DNA of 64,000 nucleotides from Nocardia fluminea (lineage in GTDB: Bacteria > Actinomycetota > Actinomycetes > Mycobacteriales > Mycobacteriaceae): the NCBI RefSeq assembly GCF_002846365.1, contig NZ_PJMW01000001.1:372001-436000 (forward strand), written 5' to 3'. Position numbers and translations under genes: made by a program. This document shows positions 34,606-43,598 of this stretch, one piece after another. Numbering within the stretch: the first letter of the stretch is position 1; each line of letters begins with the position of its first letter. The notes beneath the pieces were generated by a model that was not told the origin of the DNA, ran no database searches, and worked only from the letters and a program-made list of their open reading frames with translations.

Positions 34606-35783
34606 TTTGGGGCAATAGCGGCGGTCACGGCGAGGTAGGTGTGGGCGAGCATGGCGAGAGTGACATGCCGGTACCAGGCGTCGTAGCGCCGGACCTGATA
34701 CTGGTCGAGCCCGACCTCGGTTTTCGCGGTCTGGAAACAATCCTCGACAGCCCAGCGAGCACCGGCGACCCGGATCAGTTCCTCATCGCTGGTACCGGTC
34801 GGCGCGCAGCACATGTAGTAGGCGATCTCCAACTCGCCCTTGGTATTCGGAGACAAGCCACGCCGAGCGAGTAGCCACCGGCTCCACCCCGGTGGGGTCG
34901 TCCACTCGTAGACCGGAAGCGACGCGACGGCCCAGTCGAACATTCGTGGCCCCTTCGCGCCTGCCCCGCAGCTCAGGCGCTTCCACGCCTGCGCGGGGGC
35001 GTGCGCGACAAGATGATCGGCACGGGTGCTGCCCGCGGTGACCGGGATCGTCTGATTTCTCGGGACGGCGACCACGTACCCGATGCGACGGTCTTCGAGC
35101 CAGGTCCGGAACTTGTAGTCACCGCCGTAGGCTTCGTCCGCGGTCACCCACCGCGCAGGCACTCCGGCATCCAGTGCTCGGGCCAGCATTTGTTTGGCGA
35201 GCGTGGTCTTGGTAGCGAACTCGACGTTATCGGGTACGTATGCCTCGCGGCAGCGGTCACGGTCGCCGGTCCACGATTTCGGCAGATACAGTTCCCGGTC
35301 GATCAGCGTGCGGCCCTTGACGGTGGTGTATGCGCAGAACACCCCGAGTTGACAGTTCTCGATCCGACCAGCTGTGCCGGAGTATTGCCGTTGTACCCCA
35401 GCTGATTTCACTCCCTTTTTGATAAATCCGGTCTCGTCGACTACCAAAACTCCATCCGGGTCGCCCAGGTACTCGACCGCATAGGCGCGCACGTCGTCAC
35501 GTACCCCGTCGGCGTCCCAGGCAGCATGGTTCAACAGCCGTTGCATCCCATCCGGGGTCTCCTCACCAGCGGCTTCGGCAATTGTCCAGCCATTCTTCCC
35601 GGCTAGCGGCGCCAACAAGCCGCGCACGTAGGCGCGGGCCCGTAATCTCGGCTCTGCCCGGTAGAAACGGCCAGCGACTCGCCCGAACAGGTCATCCAGC
35701 CCGGCCACCCACGCGACCAGGTCCTCATCGATCGACACGACGGAAGACGTTACCGCACAACATAACTAAGTGCGGCTGGAGTA
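34415..35783 (-). mobile_element. IS-B copy 1, IS701 family, 1369 bp
   Basis: The ends are inverted repeats beginning TACTCCAGCCGCACTT. It is flanked by CTAG at 34411-34414 and 35784-35787, matching the 4-bp YTAR-type duplication of IS701 elements. The left CTAG is shared with IS-A. Confidence 0.88.
34542..35738 (-). CDS. IS-B transposase, zero-frame product
   Basis: 398 residues. DDE motifs: VLVVDETGFIKKG (first Asp), VTADEAYGGD (second Asp) and WAVEDCFQTAKTEVGLDQYQVR (Glu, near residue 335). The zero-frame tail after APKA loses family resemblance, whereas the -1 frame from 34605 gives the expected IS701 C-terminus. All three copies share this arrangement. Starts with GTG, no strong RBS. 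Confidence 0.85.
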   Translation of the reverse strand: MSIDEDLVAWVAGLDDLFGRVAGRFYRAEPRLRARAYVRGLLAPLAGKNGWTIAEAAGEETPDGMQRLLNHAAWDADGVRDDVRAYAVEYLGDPDGVLVVDETGFIKKGVKSAGVQRQYSGTAGRIENCQLGVFCAYTTVKGRTLIDRELYLPKSWTGDRDRCREAYVPDNVEFATKTTLAKQMLARALDAGVPARWVTADEAYGGDYKFRTWLEDRRIGYVVAVPRNQTIPVTAGSTRADHLVAHAPAQAWKRLSCGAGAKGPRMFDWAVASLPVYEWTTPPGWSRWLLARRGLSPNTKGELEIAYYMCCAPTGTSDEELIRVAGARWAVEDCFQTAKTEVGLDQYQVRRYDAWYRHVTLAMLAHTYLAVTAAIAPKALAAASSRSPSAKFDVSWHT

Positions 35784-36722
35784 CTAGTCGGCTACGACCT
35801 CACCACCGGAGATGTCACCCGCACACCGACGACGTGGTTTCCCTTCGCCATCGCGACACTCGATAATCGCGCGTACGTCGCCGAGGGCGACATCGAATCC
35901 GACGACGTGCGCGTCCACGCCGGCACCCTCGCCGACCCGGATGCGTACTGGTCTCAGGCATTCGTCATGGGTGCGTTGTGGGAAGACTTCTACTCCTTGG
36001 ACGTATCCCACGGCCAAGGAGTCTTCACCCTCGGCGCCGATATCGCCGGGTTCGACCTCGCCAGCGGAAAGCAGACCTGGACCACCACCCAGGACAGATG
36101 CTCCTATGCCGGCGCAACCAGCGGCGCATTGCTCGTGCGCGCCCGAACCGAATGCGGCGACGAAGAAGCCGCCGGCAGCGACCTCCTCAACCGCACCGGC
36201 CGCACCATTGCGACCTCCAACAGCGCAGTCGCCCAGACACTTTCGATCGACCTCCCTACCGACGACACCGTCCCCGTCCTGCTCGGCGACAGCGGCTATG
36301 ACCGCCGCACCGGCAGCCACCTGTGGACGAGCTCCGACCTGATTTCCGCACCCCAGGAAACCAACGCTACGACCGGCACCGCAGCCGCAATATTCGGCGA
36401 CGTCGCCCTCCTGCAAGACACCAACGCGAACACCACAAGCGGCCTCGACTTACGCACCGGACACCGCTTGTGGCGGACCGACACCACCCGCTTCGGCACG
36501 ATCCTGGGCTGGGACGGCCACACCGTAGTCCTCTCCGATTACACCGGACTCTGGGCAATCGACCCCCGAACCGGCACCATCACCTGGGACATTCCATTCC
36601 TCGCCGTGAACACCGACACCGAGGCCCTCACCGGACCAAGCCAACTCGCCGCACACGATAAGGGCCACTACACCTACGCCAGCGCCCAAACAATAATCAG
36701 GCTCCGACCCCTCGAACAGTGA
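35784..36722 (+). pseudogene. 3' part of the split beta-propeller gene
   Basis: 312 codons with propeller-blade motifs: VGYDLTTGD, AGFDLASGKQTW, GYDRRTGSHLW, GLDLRTGHRLW and WAIDPRTGTITWDI (each a (A/G)xDxxTGxxxW-type strand turn). This is the PQQ-binding-like repeat without other domains. Continuous in frame with 33005-33433 when the insertion is removed. No start codon of its own is evident. Confidence 0.85.
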
Positions 36723-36771
36723 CACCGAATCTCTGAATCCTCGCCGCCAGAATCGATTCATACGTTCCGGC

Positions 36772-37020
36772 GTGGGGCCGAGTCCGAGCGCCAACAAGAT
36801 CACGGCGGTGTCCGGCTTCTACCGCACCTGCAAACGCACCCGCATGCTGCGCCACACCTTCGTCACAACGATGCTCGACCCTGATGTCCACCTGCGTGAT
36901 GTCCAGATCGCGGCTCGCCATGCCGACCCACGGACGACCATGCGCTACAACCGCGCTCGAACCAACCTCGACCGGCACGCCAACTACATCCTGGCCGCCT
37001 ACATAGCCTCGGGCACATGA
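36772..37020 (+). pseudogene. C-terminal remnant of a tyrosine recombinase
   Basis: About 80 codons containing MLRHTFVTTMLDPDVHLRDV, then the ARHADPRTTMRY stretch with the nucleophilic Tyr, and the tail DRHANYILAAYIA typical of actinobacterial integrases. The N-terminal binding domains and first catalytic Arg are missing. No att-like repeats were found. Leftover of an old mobile element. Confidence 0.75.
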
Positions 37021-37173
37021 CACCTCAACGCACGCTCATGCCGAATAGCGTGCCATCGACGGCTTGAAAGGTTCGCGATTTCGGTATTCCGGTGGGCAGC
37101 CGATTGGAGCACCGACCGGGCGCATCCGGCATGATCTCGGCTACTCGTCGGCTGTGACGCCGCCGTGAAGCCC

Positions 37174-37771
37174 TCACCTGTCGAGGCCCGAATAGATAAG
37201 CGCGACACGTGCCCTGGGGAAATCGAGGCCCTCGGCCTCGCCGGTGTACAGCGCCACCAGTGAGTCCGGACCTCGCCACCAGGTATCCGCGATACCCATC
37301 ACCTCGCGCACCGGTTCGTAGTTGTCCAAGTTGATTCCTTCGAGCTCATCGCCGATGAGCCTGGTGATCCGGCGTGCCCACATCGATGCGTGGTGGGCCA
37401 GAGCGAGTGATTCCACCCAGCCCTCGATGGTCGAATGCAGAGGGACCCACCCGGCCCTATCAGCTTGGATTCCGAACTCACCCGACGGGCCGATCATGAA
37501 CATGAAGGGCACCGCGGTCCGTTGCGTGCCAGCTTCGAACCACCATCCCGCAGTGTCTGTCTCGGGGGAATCCGGATAGAAATAGCGGGGGCCGCCGTCG
37601 TACTGGGGCGCGGGTGGCAAATGCAAGCCGCCCCACTTCTTCTGGTAGGCCGTCATACGGTCGATCAATCCCGCAGGAATGCCTCGCTCGAGCCACCATT
37701 GCCGGTGGTCTTCCGCAGGCTTGACCTCGACCCTGACGCCGTGTGTGCTGACGTACGATCGCGCGCGTGAG
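37174..37771 (-). pseudogene. Hypothetical protein gene cut by IS3 (main part)
   Basis: About 199 codons of native sequence; the frame runs on to 37803 only through the IS end. Trp-rich: QWWLERGIPAGLI, KKWGGLHLPPAPQYDGGPR, WVESLALAHHASMWA and VMGIADTWWRG. I recognise the pattern from uncharacterised actinobacterial proteins, possibly SMI1/KNR4-like, but cannot name it. Removing IS3 and one GAG copy joins it in frame to codons right of the element (VPDGLT|SRARSY). Confidence 0.65.
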
Positions 37772-37837
37772 TGAGGTTCCCCCGCTTTCACGGAGAGCTC
37801 CAACCCGTGGTCCTATAGGACCGGAAGGAGTCGATCA

Positions 37838-38143
37838 GTGGCAGCACCGAAGAAATATCCGGACGAGTTGAGAGCTCGAGCCGTGCGGTTGTATCGAGAG
37901 TCCGATCCCAAGCCGACGATCCGGAAGCTCGCCGAGCAACTCGGGGTGCATCACGAGGCATTGCGGAACTGGATCCGCCAAGCCGAAGCCGATGCCGGCC
38001 ACCGCCACGACCGCCCGACGACCGACATGGCCGAGGAGAACAAGCAACTCCGTAAACGAGTCGCCGAGCTGGAGCGGGTCAACGCTGTATTGCGTGATGC
38101 GAGTGCGTATTTCGCCTCGGAGCTCGGCCAGACCCGGCGGTGA
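37838..38143 (+). CDS. IS3 OrfA (HTH protein)
   Basis: 101 residues from GTG with RBS AAGGAG. HTH: ELRARAVRLYRE and IRKLAEQLGVHHEALRNWIRQ. A leucine-zipper-like LRKRVAELERVNAVLRDA follows. The stop overlaps the orfB start as GTGA; orfB is in the -1 frame. No A-rich slippery run was seen. Confidence 0.92.
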   Translation: MAAPKKYPDELRARAVRLYRESDPKPTIRKLAEQLGVHHEALRNWIRQAEADAGHRHDRPTTDMAEENKQLRKRVAELERVNAVLRDASAYFASELGQTRR

Positions 38144-39033
38144 TTGTGCGGTTCGTCAATGAATATCCGCAGCACCCGGTCGAGCTCGTATTACGGGTTC
38201 TGGGGATCGCGTCCTCGACGTATTACGGCTGGTTGCGGCAGGCGAAGGCGCCGTCACGGCGGAAACTGGCCGACCAAGAGCTGCTGGCTGAGATCGTCGA
38301 TATCCATACCAGCTCCGGCGGGACTTACGGGTCGCCGCGGGTTCACGCGATGCTGGCCCGGCGCGGGTTCTCGGTCGGCCGCAAACGCGTTGAGCGGTTG
38401 ATGCGGAGTGCGGGTTTGCAGGGCGCGTTCCTGCGGAAGAAGTGGCGGCTGGGCTCGACCCGACAGGATCGGCGTGCCGCCCCAGCTCCAGATCTGGTCA
38501 ACCGGGACTTCACTGCCGGCGAGCCGGACCGGCTGTGGGTCGCCGATGCCACCCGCATCGTCTGCGGCGAGGGTGTGTTCTGGCTGGCCGCGGTCCGGGA
38601 CGCGTTCTCGAACCGAATCGTGGGCTGGAAGTGCTCGGACCGTTGTGACACCGAGCTGGTTCTCGGCGCTCTCGAGTACGCGGTCTGGACCCGCGATGTT
38701 CGTGACGGGCAGCTCGTCCATCATTCCGATCGCGGGTCGACATACACGGCAATCCGGTTCGCTAACCGGTTGGCAGACAACGGGATAGCGCAATCCATGG
38801 GTTCAGTCGGAGACAGCTACGACAACGCTCTCATGGAGAACTTCTTCTCCACTCTGAAGACCGAGTTGGTGTATCGGAACAGTTGGCGGACAAGGGAAGA
38901 CGCCGAGAACGCCTTGTTCGCCTACATCGATGGCTGGTACAACACCCAGCGGATCCAGAAGAGGCTGGGTTGGCAGTCACCCGACGAGTACGAAGCCAGC
39001 TACCATGGCCAGGTTCCAGCCGGAACCAGGTAA
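38140..39033 (+). CDS. IS3 OrfB transposase
   Basis: 297 residues with the rve-type DDE core: VADATRIV (D), VHHSDRGSTYTAI (D) and NALMENFFSTLKTELVY (E). The N-terminal HTH_21-like region (LLAEIVDIHTSSGGTYGSPR) is present. Complete and probably active. Confidence 0.93.
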   Translation: MIVRFVNEYPQHPVELVLRVLGIASSTYYGWLRQAKAPSRRKLADQELLAEIVDIHTSSGGTYGSPRVHAMLARRGFSVGRKRVERLMRSAGLQGAFLRKKWRLGSTRQDRRAAPAPDLVNRDFTAGEPDRLWVADATRIVCGEGVFWLAAVRDAFSNRIVGWKCSDRCDTELVLGALEYAVWTRDVRDGQLVHHSDRGSTYTAIRFANRLADNGIAQSMGSVGDSYDNALMENFFSTLKTELVYRNSWRTREDAENALFAYIDGWYNTQRIQKRLGWQSPDEYEASYHGQVPAGTR

Positions 39034-39063
39034 TTCGCTCTCCGGCTCAGCGGGGGAACCTCA

Positions 39064-39413
39064 GAGGTCAGGCCATCGGGTACACCTTCAACGGGATGGA
39101 CGATCACCGAGGCCAGTTTATTCGGTGGAGCAAACCAGTACGCTCGTGCGCGGCGAACGCACTCGTCTGCCGCATACCGCGCTGATCGAACCGGCCAGCG
39201 GGCGGTCCGGAAGTCAACAGGTCGAGCCGATCTGACACCGGCCGAACGCTCGCTACTGCCGATGTGCGCGCACCTCTGGTGGTCCAGGATACTCGGACAG
39301 TGGTCCCAAATGTCGATGTTAGAGCGAATAGTGCACGCCCAGGCCGGATCACACCGTGACAGCACCTCAGCGCACGAGTATCCGCTCTTGCCGAGGACCG
39401 TGCTGGAACTAGA
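39064..39413. other. Flank of IS3 holding the lost 5' end of the split gene
   Basis: On the minus strand from 39066 upstream the frame of the 37174 gene continues (APPNKLASVIVHPVEGVPDG). It is open to 39365, with a possible GTG at 39107 but no clear RBS. Nothing else is recognisable in this 350-bp stretch. Confidence 0.45.
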
Positions 39414-39824
39414 TCAAGGCTGGGTGCAGGCGTGGTCGCGATTGAACGAGCCGGCGCTTCCGGTGCCGGTGGGGAGGTTGCGGGTGGCGTCTGCGTATGC
39501 CTCCCCCGGGGTCGCTCCTTTACCGAAGCCCACGATCGGGAACCCTGCGACGATCGCGAGCGGACTCGTCACGACCGCACCGCAGCCGTTCGCGAACGTC
39601 ACCATCATCCGGCAGTCGATGATGCCTTGGCCCTTGCACGCTCGATCGGCGGCTCGAATGGCGTCGGCTTCCGTCGGGTGGTTGACCGAAAACGCGTAGA
39701 CGTTGCCCCACACGCTGAGGGAAACGGCGCCCCAGTTGACCGGGCCGGCGCCGGCGGGCGGTGCCGCAAGAACGGCAGCGGCGCTCACCGAGAGCGCGGC
39801 GACCGCAAAGGATTTGGTGAACAT
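39414..39824 (-). CDS. Secreted DUF4189 protein
   Basis: 136 residues from the ATG at 39824. A signal peptide (FAVAALSVSAAAVLAAPPAGA) is followed by the DUF4189 domain with two conserved-type Cys pairs (ACKGQGIIDCRMMVTFANGCGA, spread over residues 69-90) and WGAVSLSVWG. Small exported protein of unknown function common in Nocardia and mycobacteria. RBS region AGGAAGCACGAC. Confidence 0.85.
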   Translation of the reverse strand: MFTKSFAVAALSVSAAAVLAAPPAGAGPVNWGAVSLSVWGNVYAFSVNHPTEADAIRAADRACKGQGIIDCRMMVTFANGCGAVVTSPLAIVAGFPIVGFGKGATPGEAYADATRNLPTGTGSAGSFNRDHACTQP

Positions 39825-40050
39825 GTGTCGTGCTTCCTCTGCGCGCCGACCAGGGTGCGGCGATCGCATGGAAGATACCGCAGCGCGTGAACTCGTGATC
39901 GCCCCAAGTCTTGGGGGCACGGCAAAGACCGTCACGAGCTGCGGCCTTCGTGACGGATCTGCCTTTGGGCGCGCGCGGTCACGAACGTCCGCATCTGCCG
40001 ATTATGTGATGTCGGGTAGGCCTGATCGAGCTGAGTCCTATGGTCTGGGA

Positions 40051-40641
40051 ATGGCCCTCGATGCTCGATACCAGGCAGTCCCTTACGAACCATTGCTCGA
40101 ACGCGCGATGCGCGATCGCGAGGCCGCCGAAAACGCCATTCAATTTTTCAGCAGCTTGGCTACCAACGATGTCGCCGATTCGCGATACCGGGATGACCCC
40201 ATCTGGGTGGAGCTGGCCCCGGTCGCTCGTCAGGTCGCGAGGCAGCGGTCCGGCATTCTCGACCGGACTTTTTCCACGCGGGCGTGGGACGCGGTGTACT
40301 GGGTGCTTGCGCCCAACCGCCGGAAGCAGGAAGAACGCAATCCCGCGGGGTTGGCCGAGATCGCGGTATTCGGGGCGGAGTCCCTCGCTTCGGGTGCGAC
40401 TGCGGGGCAAGGGAGTCCGCTTCGGTTTGTTCTGCCGACTACTGCGCGGACCGTAGCTGACTATGTGGAGAACAGTCTGGAGACTGCTTCGCATCTGTTC
40501 GACGCTGAAGCGATGGAAGCAACCAATGTCTATAAGGGACCGTGGGATCGCGACTACCTTCTCGATGAGCTGGCCAGGTATGCCGAGTTGTATCGGATTG
40601 CCGCCGACCTAGACGAATGCATACTGGTAACACTTGACTGA
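40051..40641 (+). CDS. DUF1877/YfbM-like protein
   Basis: 196 residues from ATG at 40051; the frame is open upstream to 39703 but that part overlaps the DUF4189 gene. STRAWDAVYWVLAPN (about residues 76-90) and a C-terminal YKGPWDRDYLLDELARYAELYRIAAD match the YfbM/DUF1877 layout. Function unknown; genes of this type often occur alone in accessory regions. Confidence 0.7.
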   Translation: MALDARYQAVPYEPLLERAMRDREAAENAIQFFSSLATNDVADSRYRDDPIWVELAPVARQVARQRSGILDRTFSTRAWDAVYWVLAPNRRKQEERNPAGLAEIAVFGAESLASGATAGQGSPLRFVLPTTARTVADYVENSLETASHLFDAEAMEATNVYKGPWDRDYLLDELARYAELYRIAADLDECILVTLD

Positions 40642-41037
40642 ACCAGCAGTTCGATCAAGCGATGAGTGTCTCGATCGACTCGCGACCGGAGGCCTTCTGA
40701 TGCCTCGACCCGCGCGGTCTGAGGTCGTGACGAAAGATCAACAGCGCGACATGATCTCGAAACCCGCATCGATAGAACGTCGCAATTGCCGATGACACCT
40801 CGGATAGGTGGACCACGTAGCGCATCGTCATCGGCCTATCTCACGTGCCCAGAACCTACCCCCGCAAAGCGCTATCCGCACACCCGCCCTTACCGCGATC
40901 CGCGCGTTCAGCAGAGAAGACCACTGGACTCAGGACATCCGTAACACCGACTCGAGTGCGTTTGGCTGCCTACCGGCCGTGAGCCGCCTTCGTCCGGGGG
41001 CTGGCTACTCATCCACTTTCGAGCCATGATGCCGCGC
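40642..41037. other. 396-bp region without a recognisable gene
   Basis: No credible ORF with RBS, hairpin or repeat was seen on either strand. Confidence 0.5.
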
Positions 41038-41379
41038 TCACCAGTCTCGCCCGGCAATCAGTTCCTCGGAATCAGCCTCCGTGAAGCCGTAGGCGGAGGC
41101 GATCAAGCAGAAGTCATCAGCGATCAATTCCCTTGCGACCGTCTCGATTTCACTGCCGGCTGCCTCGAACTCTGCCTGTAGACCGTTGAACTCCGCGGTT
41201 GCGGCTTGGGTAAGCACGTACAGGGTCGCCAGATCCGATGGCCGGTCCGACTCGATCGTCTCGCACAGCCGCAGCAACACAGCCCTGCACCGGTCGAGCA
41301 CGGCATCGGGATAGTAGGGGTCCTCGTACATCTCTTGCAGGAACGCGTACCCCGCGGTCTGATGGTTCGTGATCGGCAC
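41038..41379 (-). CDS. DUF5713 protein
   Basis: 113 residues. The DUF5713 signature MYEDPYYPDAVLDRCRAVLLRLCE (spanning about residues 17-40) and an acidic C-terminus are seen. RBS GGAGAAA precedes the ATG. Function unknown; lies alone in the accessory zone. Confidence 0.78.
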   Translation of the reverse strand: MPITNHQTAGYAFLQEMYEDPYYPDAVLDRCRAVLLRLCETIESDRPSDLATLYVLTQAATAEFNGLQAEFEAAGSEIETVARELIADDFCLIASAYGFTEADSEELIAGRDW

Positions 41380-41733
41380 GGCGTTTCTCCGTCTCTCGGT
41401 GTGACGCGTCGATCATGCACGACAGGACCGACAGCTGCGCGGTCACCGATGCCCTCATCGGGCCGAACGACGAGAAGGATACCCACGCCCCGAGTCACTG
41501 CGCTGGAGCCCTACCAGCAGCGCGCAGTGCTTATCGAAACTGCTTGCAGGAGCAGGACTTCGAACGACGCTAGCCGTGCGCCCGTCATCAGAGCATCGTT
41601 CCGGCGTCGTATCCTCGGGGCTTGGCAGCGTTGCGGTGGGGTGGCAACAGCGTCACGAAAAACGACGGAGCTTTGATACACCTGGCGCTGGCGGTCGGCT
41701 CGTCCGACGGGCTTGTGTCGGCAGCGGACTACT
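41380..41733. other. 354-bp region without a recognisable gene
   Basis: Only short antisense or background frames; no repeat or hairpin noticed. Confidence 0.5.
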
Positions 41734-42300
41734 TCAGGCATCGGTGGATGAGATCAAAGCTGTGACCGCGTCCACCACGAGGCTGCGACGTTGGGATTCG
41801 GGCACCAATCGCGCGATGTCTTCGGCGGGTTGGTGCCACATGTTCGCGACTGTCAGCACCAAGGCCAGGACATGGGTGGCGGGCATCGTCGTGGTCACCG
41901 TGCCGCGTTGCTGAGCTTGTTCGATCGCCTCGACCTTGGTTCGCATGGACTCGGCCACCGACGCGCGCTGGGCGGACTCGCCACGCAGCAAGTGGTACCA
42001 CATCAGGAACCGCATCACCTCGGGATGGGCCAGTCCGGCGTCGTATAGCTGAGCCGCATAGTCCGGCAGCCGGTCCGCGTCGAGCGGCACGGTCGCCACC
42101 GTCGTGTCCACGATCATGCCGAAGACGGCATCGAACAGTTCGTCCTTGCCCTTGTAGAACGAATAGACCAGGCCGGCACTGACTCCCGCCCGCTTGGCCA
42201 GCCGATCGATGCGCGCACCAGCCAGACCGAACTCGGCGAACTCGGCCAGCGCGGCGTCGAACAGCTGCTGCCGTTTCGCTTCGGGGTTCCTGGTGCGCAC
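41734..42300 (-). CDS. TetR-family regulator
   Basis: 188 residues from GTG. HTH: AALAEFAEFGLAGARIDRLA and RAGVSAGLVYSFYKGKDELF. Divergent from an SDR gene across 96 bp with two operator-like palindromes. Confidence 0.92.
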   Translation of the reverse strand: MRTRNPEAKRQQLFDAALAEFAEFGLAGARIDRLAKRAGVSAGLVYSFYKGKDELFDAVFGMIVDTTVATVPLDADRLPDYAAQLYDAGLAHPEVMRFLMWYHLLRGESAQRASVAESMRTKVEAIEQAQQRGTVTTTMPATHVLALVLTVANMWHQPAEDIARLVPESQRRSLVVDAVTALISSTDA

Positions 42301-42317
42301 CTATCCAAGGTAGTTAT

Positions 42318-42374
42318 TGAACGTTCATTTGACAAAGCGGGCGCGCCGCCGCAGTCTGTTAATGAACATTCATT
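42318..42374. promoter_or_regulatory. Two palindromic sites between TetR and SDR genes
   Basis: TGAACGTTCA (42318-42327, perfect) and AATGAACATTCATT (42361-42374, one central mismatch) share the core TGAACnTTCA, 45 bp centre to centre. TTGACA at 42329-42334 could be a -35 for the SDR. Likely TetR operators controlling both genes. Confidence 0.7.
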
Positions 42375-42396
42375 CAACAACGAAGGCGTGATCTGC

Positions 42397-43305
42397 ATGG
42401 CGCATTGGACACCTGACGACATTCCTGATCAGACCGGCCGCACCGCCCTGATCACCGGCGGTAACAGCGGTATCGGATTGGAGACGGCCAGCGTCCTGGC
42501 CGCTCGCGGCGCGCGGGTCATCCTGGCCGGTCGCGACCAGACCAAGCTCGACACAGCGGTCGACGTCGTGCGCGCCGCGGCACCCGAGGCCGAGACCGAG
42601 ACCCTGCTCCTGGATCTTTCCGACCTCGCCTCCGTGCGCAGCGCTGCCCAGCGGATCGCCGAAACCGAGACCATCGACCTGTTGTTCAACAATGCCGGGG
42701 TGATGAATTTGCCCACACGGCTGACCACCCGCGACGGGTTCGAGATGACAGTGGGTACCAACCACCTCGGCCATTTCGCCTTCGATGCCCAGATCTGGCC
42801 CGCTGTGCGCCGCTCGGCCGCGGCTCGCGTCGTTACCGTCAGCGCGATCGCCGCACGCTGGCCCATCGGCAAGCTCGACGACCTGATGAGCGAAAACAGC
42901 TACCGTGGCATGACCGCGTACGCAAAGTCCAAGCGCGCCAACATCGTCTACACCCTCGAACTCGCTCGCCGCACCGCCCACACCGATGTCGAGGCGTTCG
43001 TCATCCACCCCGGTTCGGCGATGACCGGCCTCCAGCAACACGGCACAACTACGCTGACGCGCCTGCTCACCCCACTCGCGGAGCGGTTGCTGATGGGTTC
43101 CGCCGCGGGCGCCGCCTGGCCCTCGCTCTACGCCGCCACCAGCCCCGATGTCACCACTGGAGAATTCATCGGCCCAGCCGGACGCGACCAGACCTCCGGC
43201 ACCCCCAAACCCGCCAAACTCCCGAAAGACGCCGTCGATACTGAGCTGGGCGCGCGATTGTGGGCCGACAGCGAACGACTCACCGAAGTCACCTTCAAGC
43301 CCTGA
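42397..43305 (+). CDS. Short-chain dehydrogenase/reductase
   Basis: 302 residues from ATG at 42397. Motifs: ALITGGNSGIGLETASVLA (about residues 17-35), FNNAGVMN (about 91-98), VVTVSAIAAR (Ser) and YAKSKRAN (Tyr/Lys, about 173-180). Same subgroup as the SDR at 29437. Probably induced through the divergent TetR. Confidence 0.92.
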   Translation: MAHWTPDDIPDQTGRTALITGGNSGIGLETASVLAARGARVILAGRDQTKLDTAVDVVRAAAPEAETETLLLDLSDLASVRSAAQRIAETETIDLLFNNAGVMNLPTRLTTRDGFEMTVGTNHLGHFAFDAQIWPAVRRSAAARVVTVSAIAARWPIGKLDDLMSENSYRGMTAYAKSKRANIVYTLELARRTAHTDVEAFVIHPGSAMTGLQQHGTTTLTRLLTPLAERLLMGSAAGAAWPSLYAATSPDVTTGEFIGPAGRDQTSGTPKPAKLPKDAVDTELGARLWADSERLTEVTFKP

Positions 43306-43598
43306 AGTTGTTGTAACCGCTCGGCAGGATCTTTCGATCCGATCAGATCGTCGAGCAAGTCGTGATGCGATAGCGAGCAGATCGTAATTCCTGGTCGGTC
43401 AACAGATCAGCGCCCGAAGCCAGCCGCGTCGCGTAGGACTCCTGAACACGTGCGCCGGTGCCCTCAGCGTGGTGAAGAACGTGACTGTGCGCGATCAGCC
43501 AGACTGCGCGCGACATGTTCCTTTGCGCGAAAGTGCTCCAGGGATGCTTCGGTTTGTACGAACAACTCCACGGGCGATGAGCAGCGACCTGAGTCGCG

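Larger units (their letters stand above)
33434..35787. repeat. 2354-bp direct repeat, copy 1 (IS-A + IS-B)
   Basis: The block from CTAG 33434 to CTAG 35787 recurs at 46444-48797 in the same orientation, offset 13,010 bp. All encoded proteins are identical and the nucleotides look identical where compared. Recombination between copies would delete 13 kb. Confidence 0.9.
37772..39063 (+). mobile_element. IS3-family element, 1292 bp
   Basis: Inverted repeats begin TGAGGTTCCCCCGCT at both ends, with GGAGAG matching further in. GAG lies directly on both flanks (37769-37771 and 39064-39066), a 3-bp target duplication usual for IS3. Carries orfA and orfB, both intact. Confidence 0.92.

Noticed and set aside
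34411..34740. Separate 109-residue gene inside IS-B
   Set aside because: Only its last 64 codons look protein-like and these continue the transposase after a -1 slip; the front part is a shadow of the zero frame.
36723..43305. Prophage or integrative element around the integrase relic
   Set aside because: No phage structural, replication or excision genes and no att-like repeats; only a truncated recombinase.
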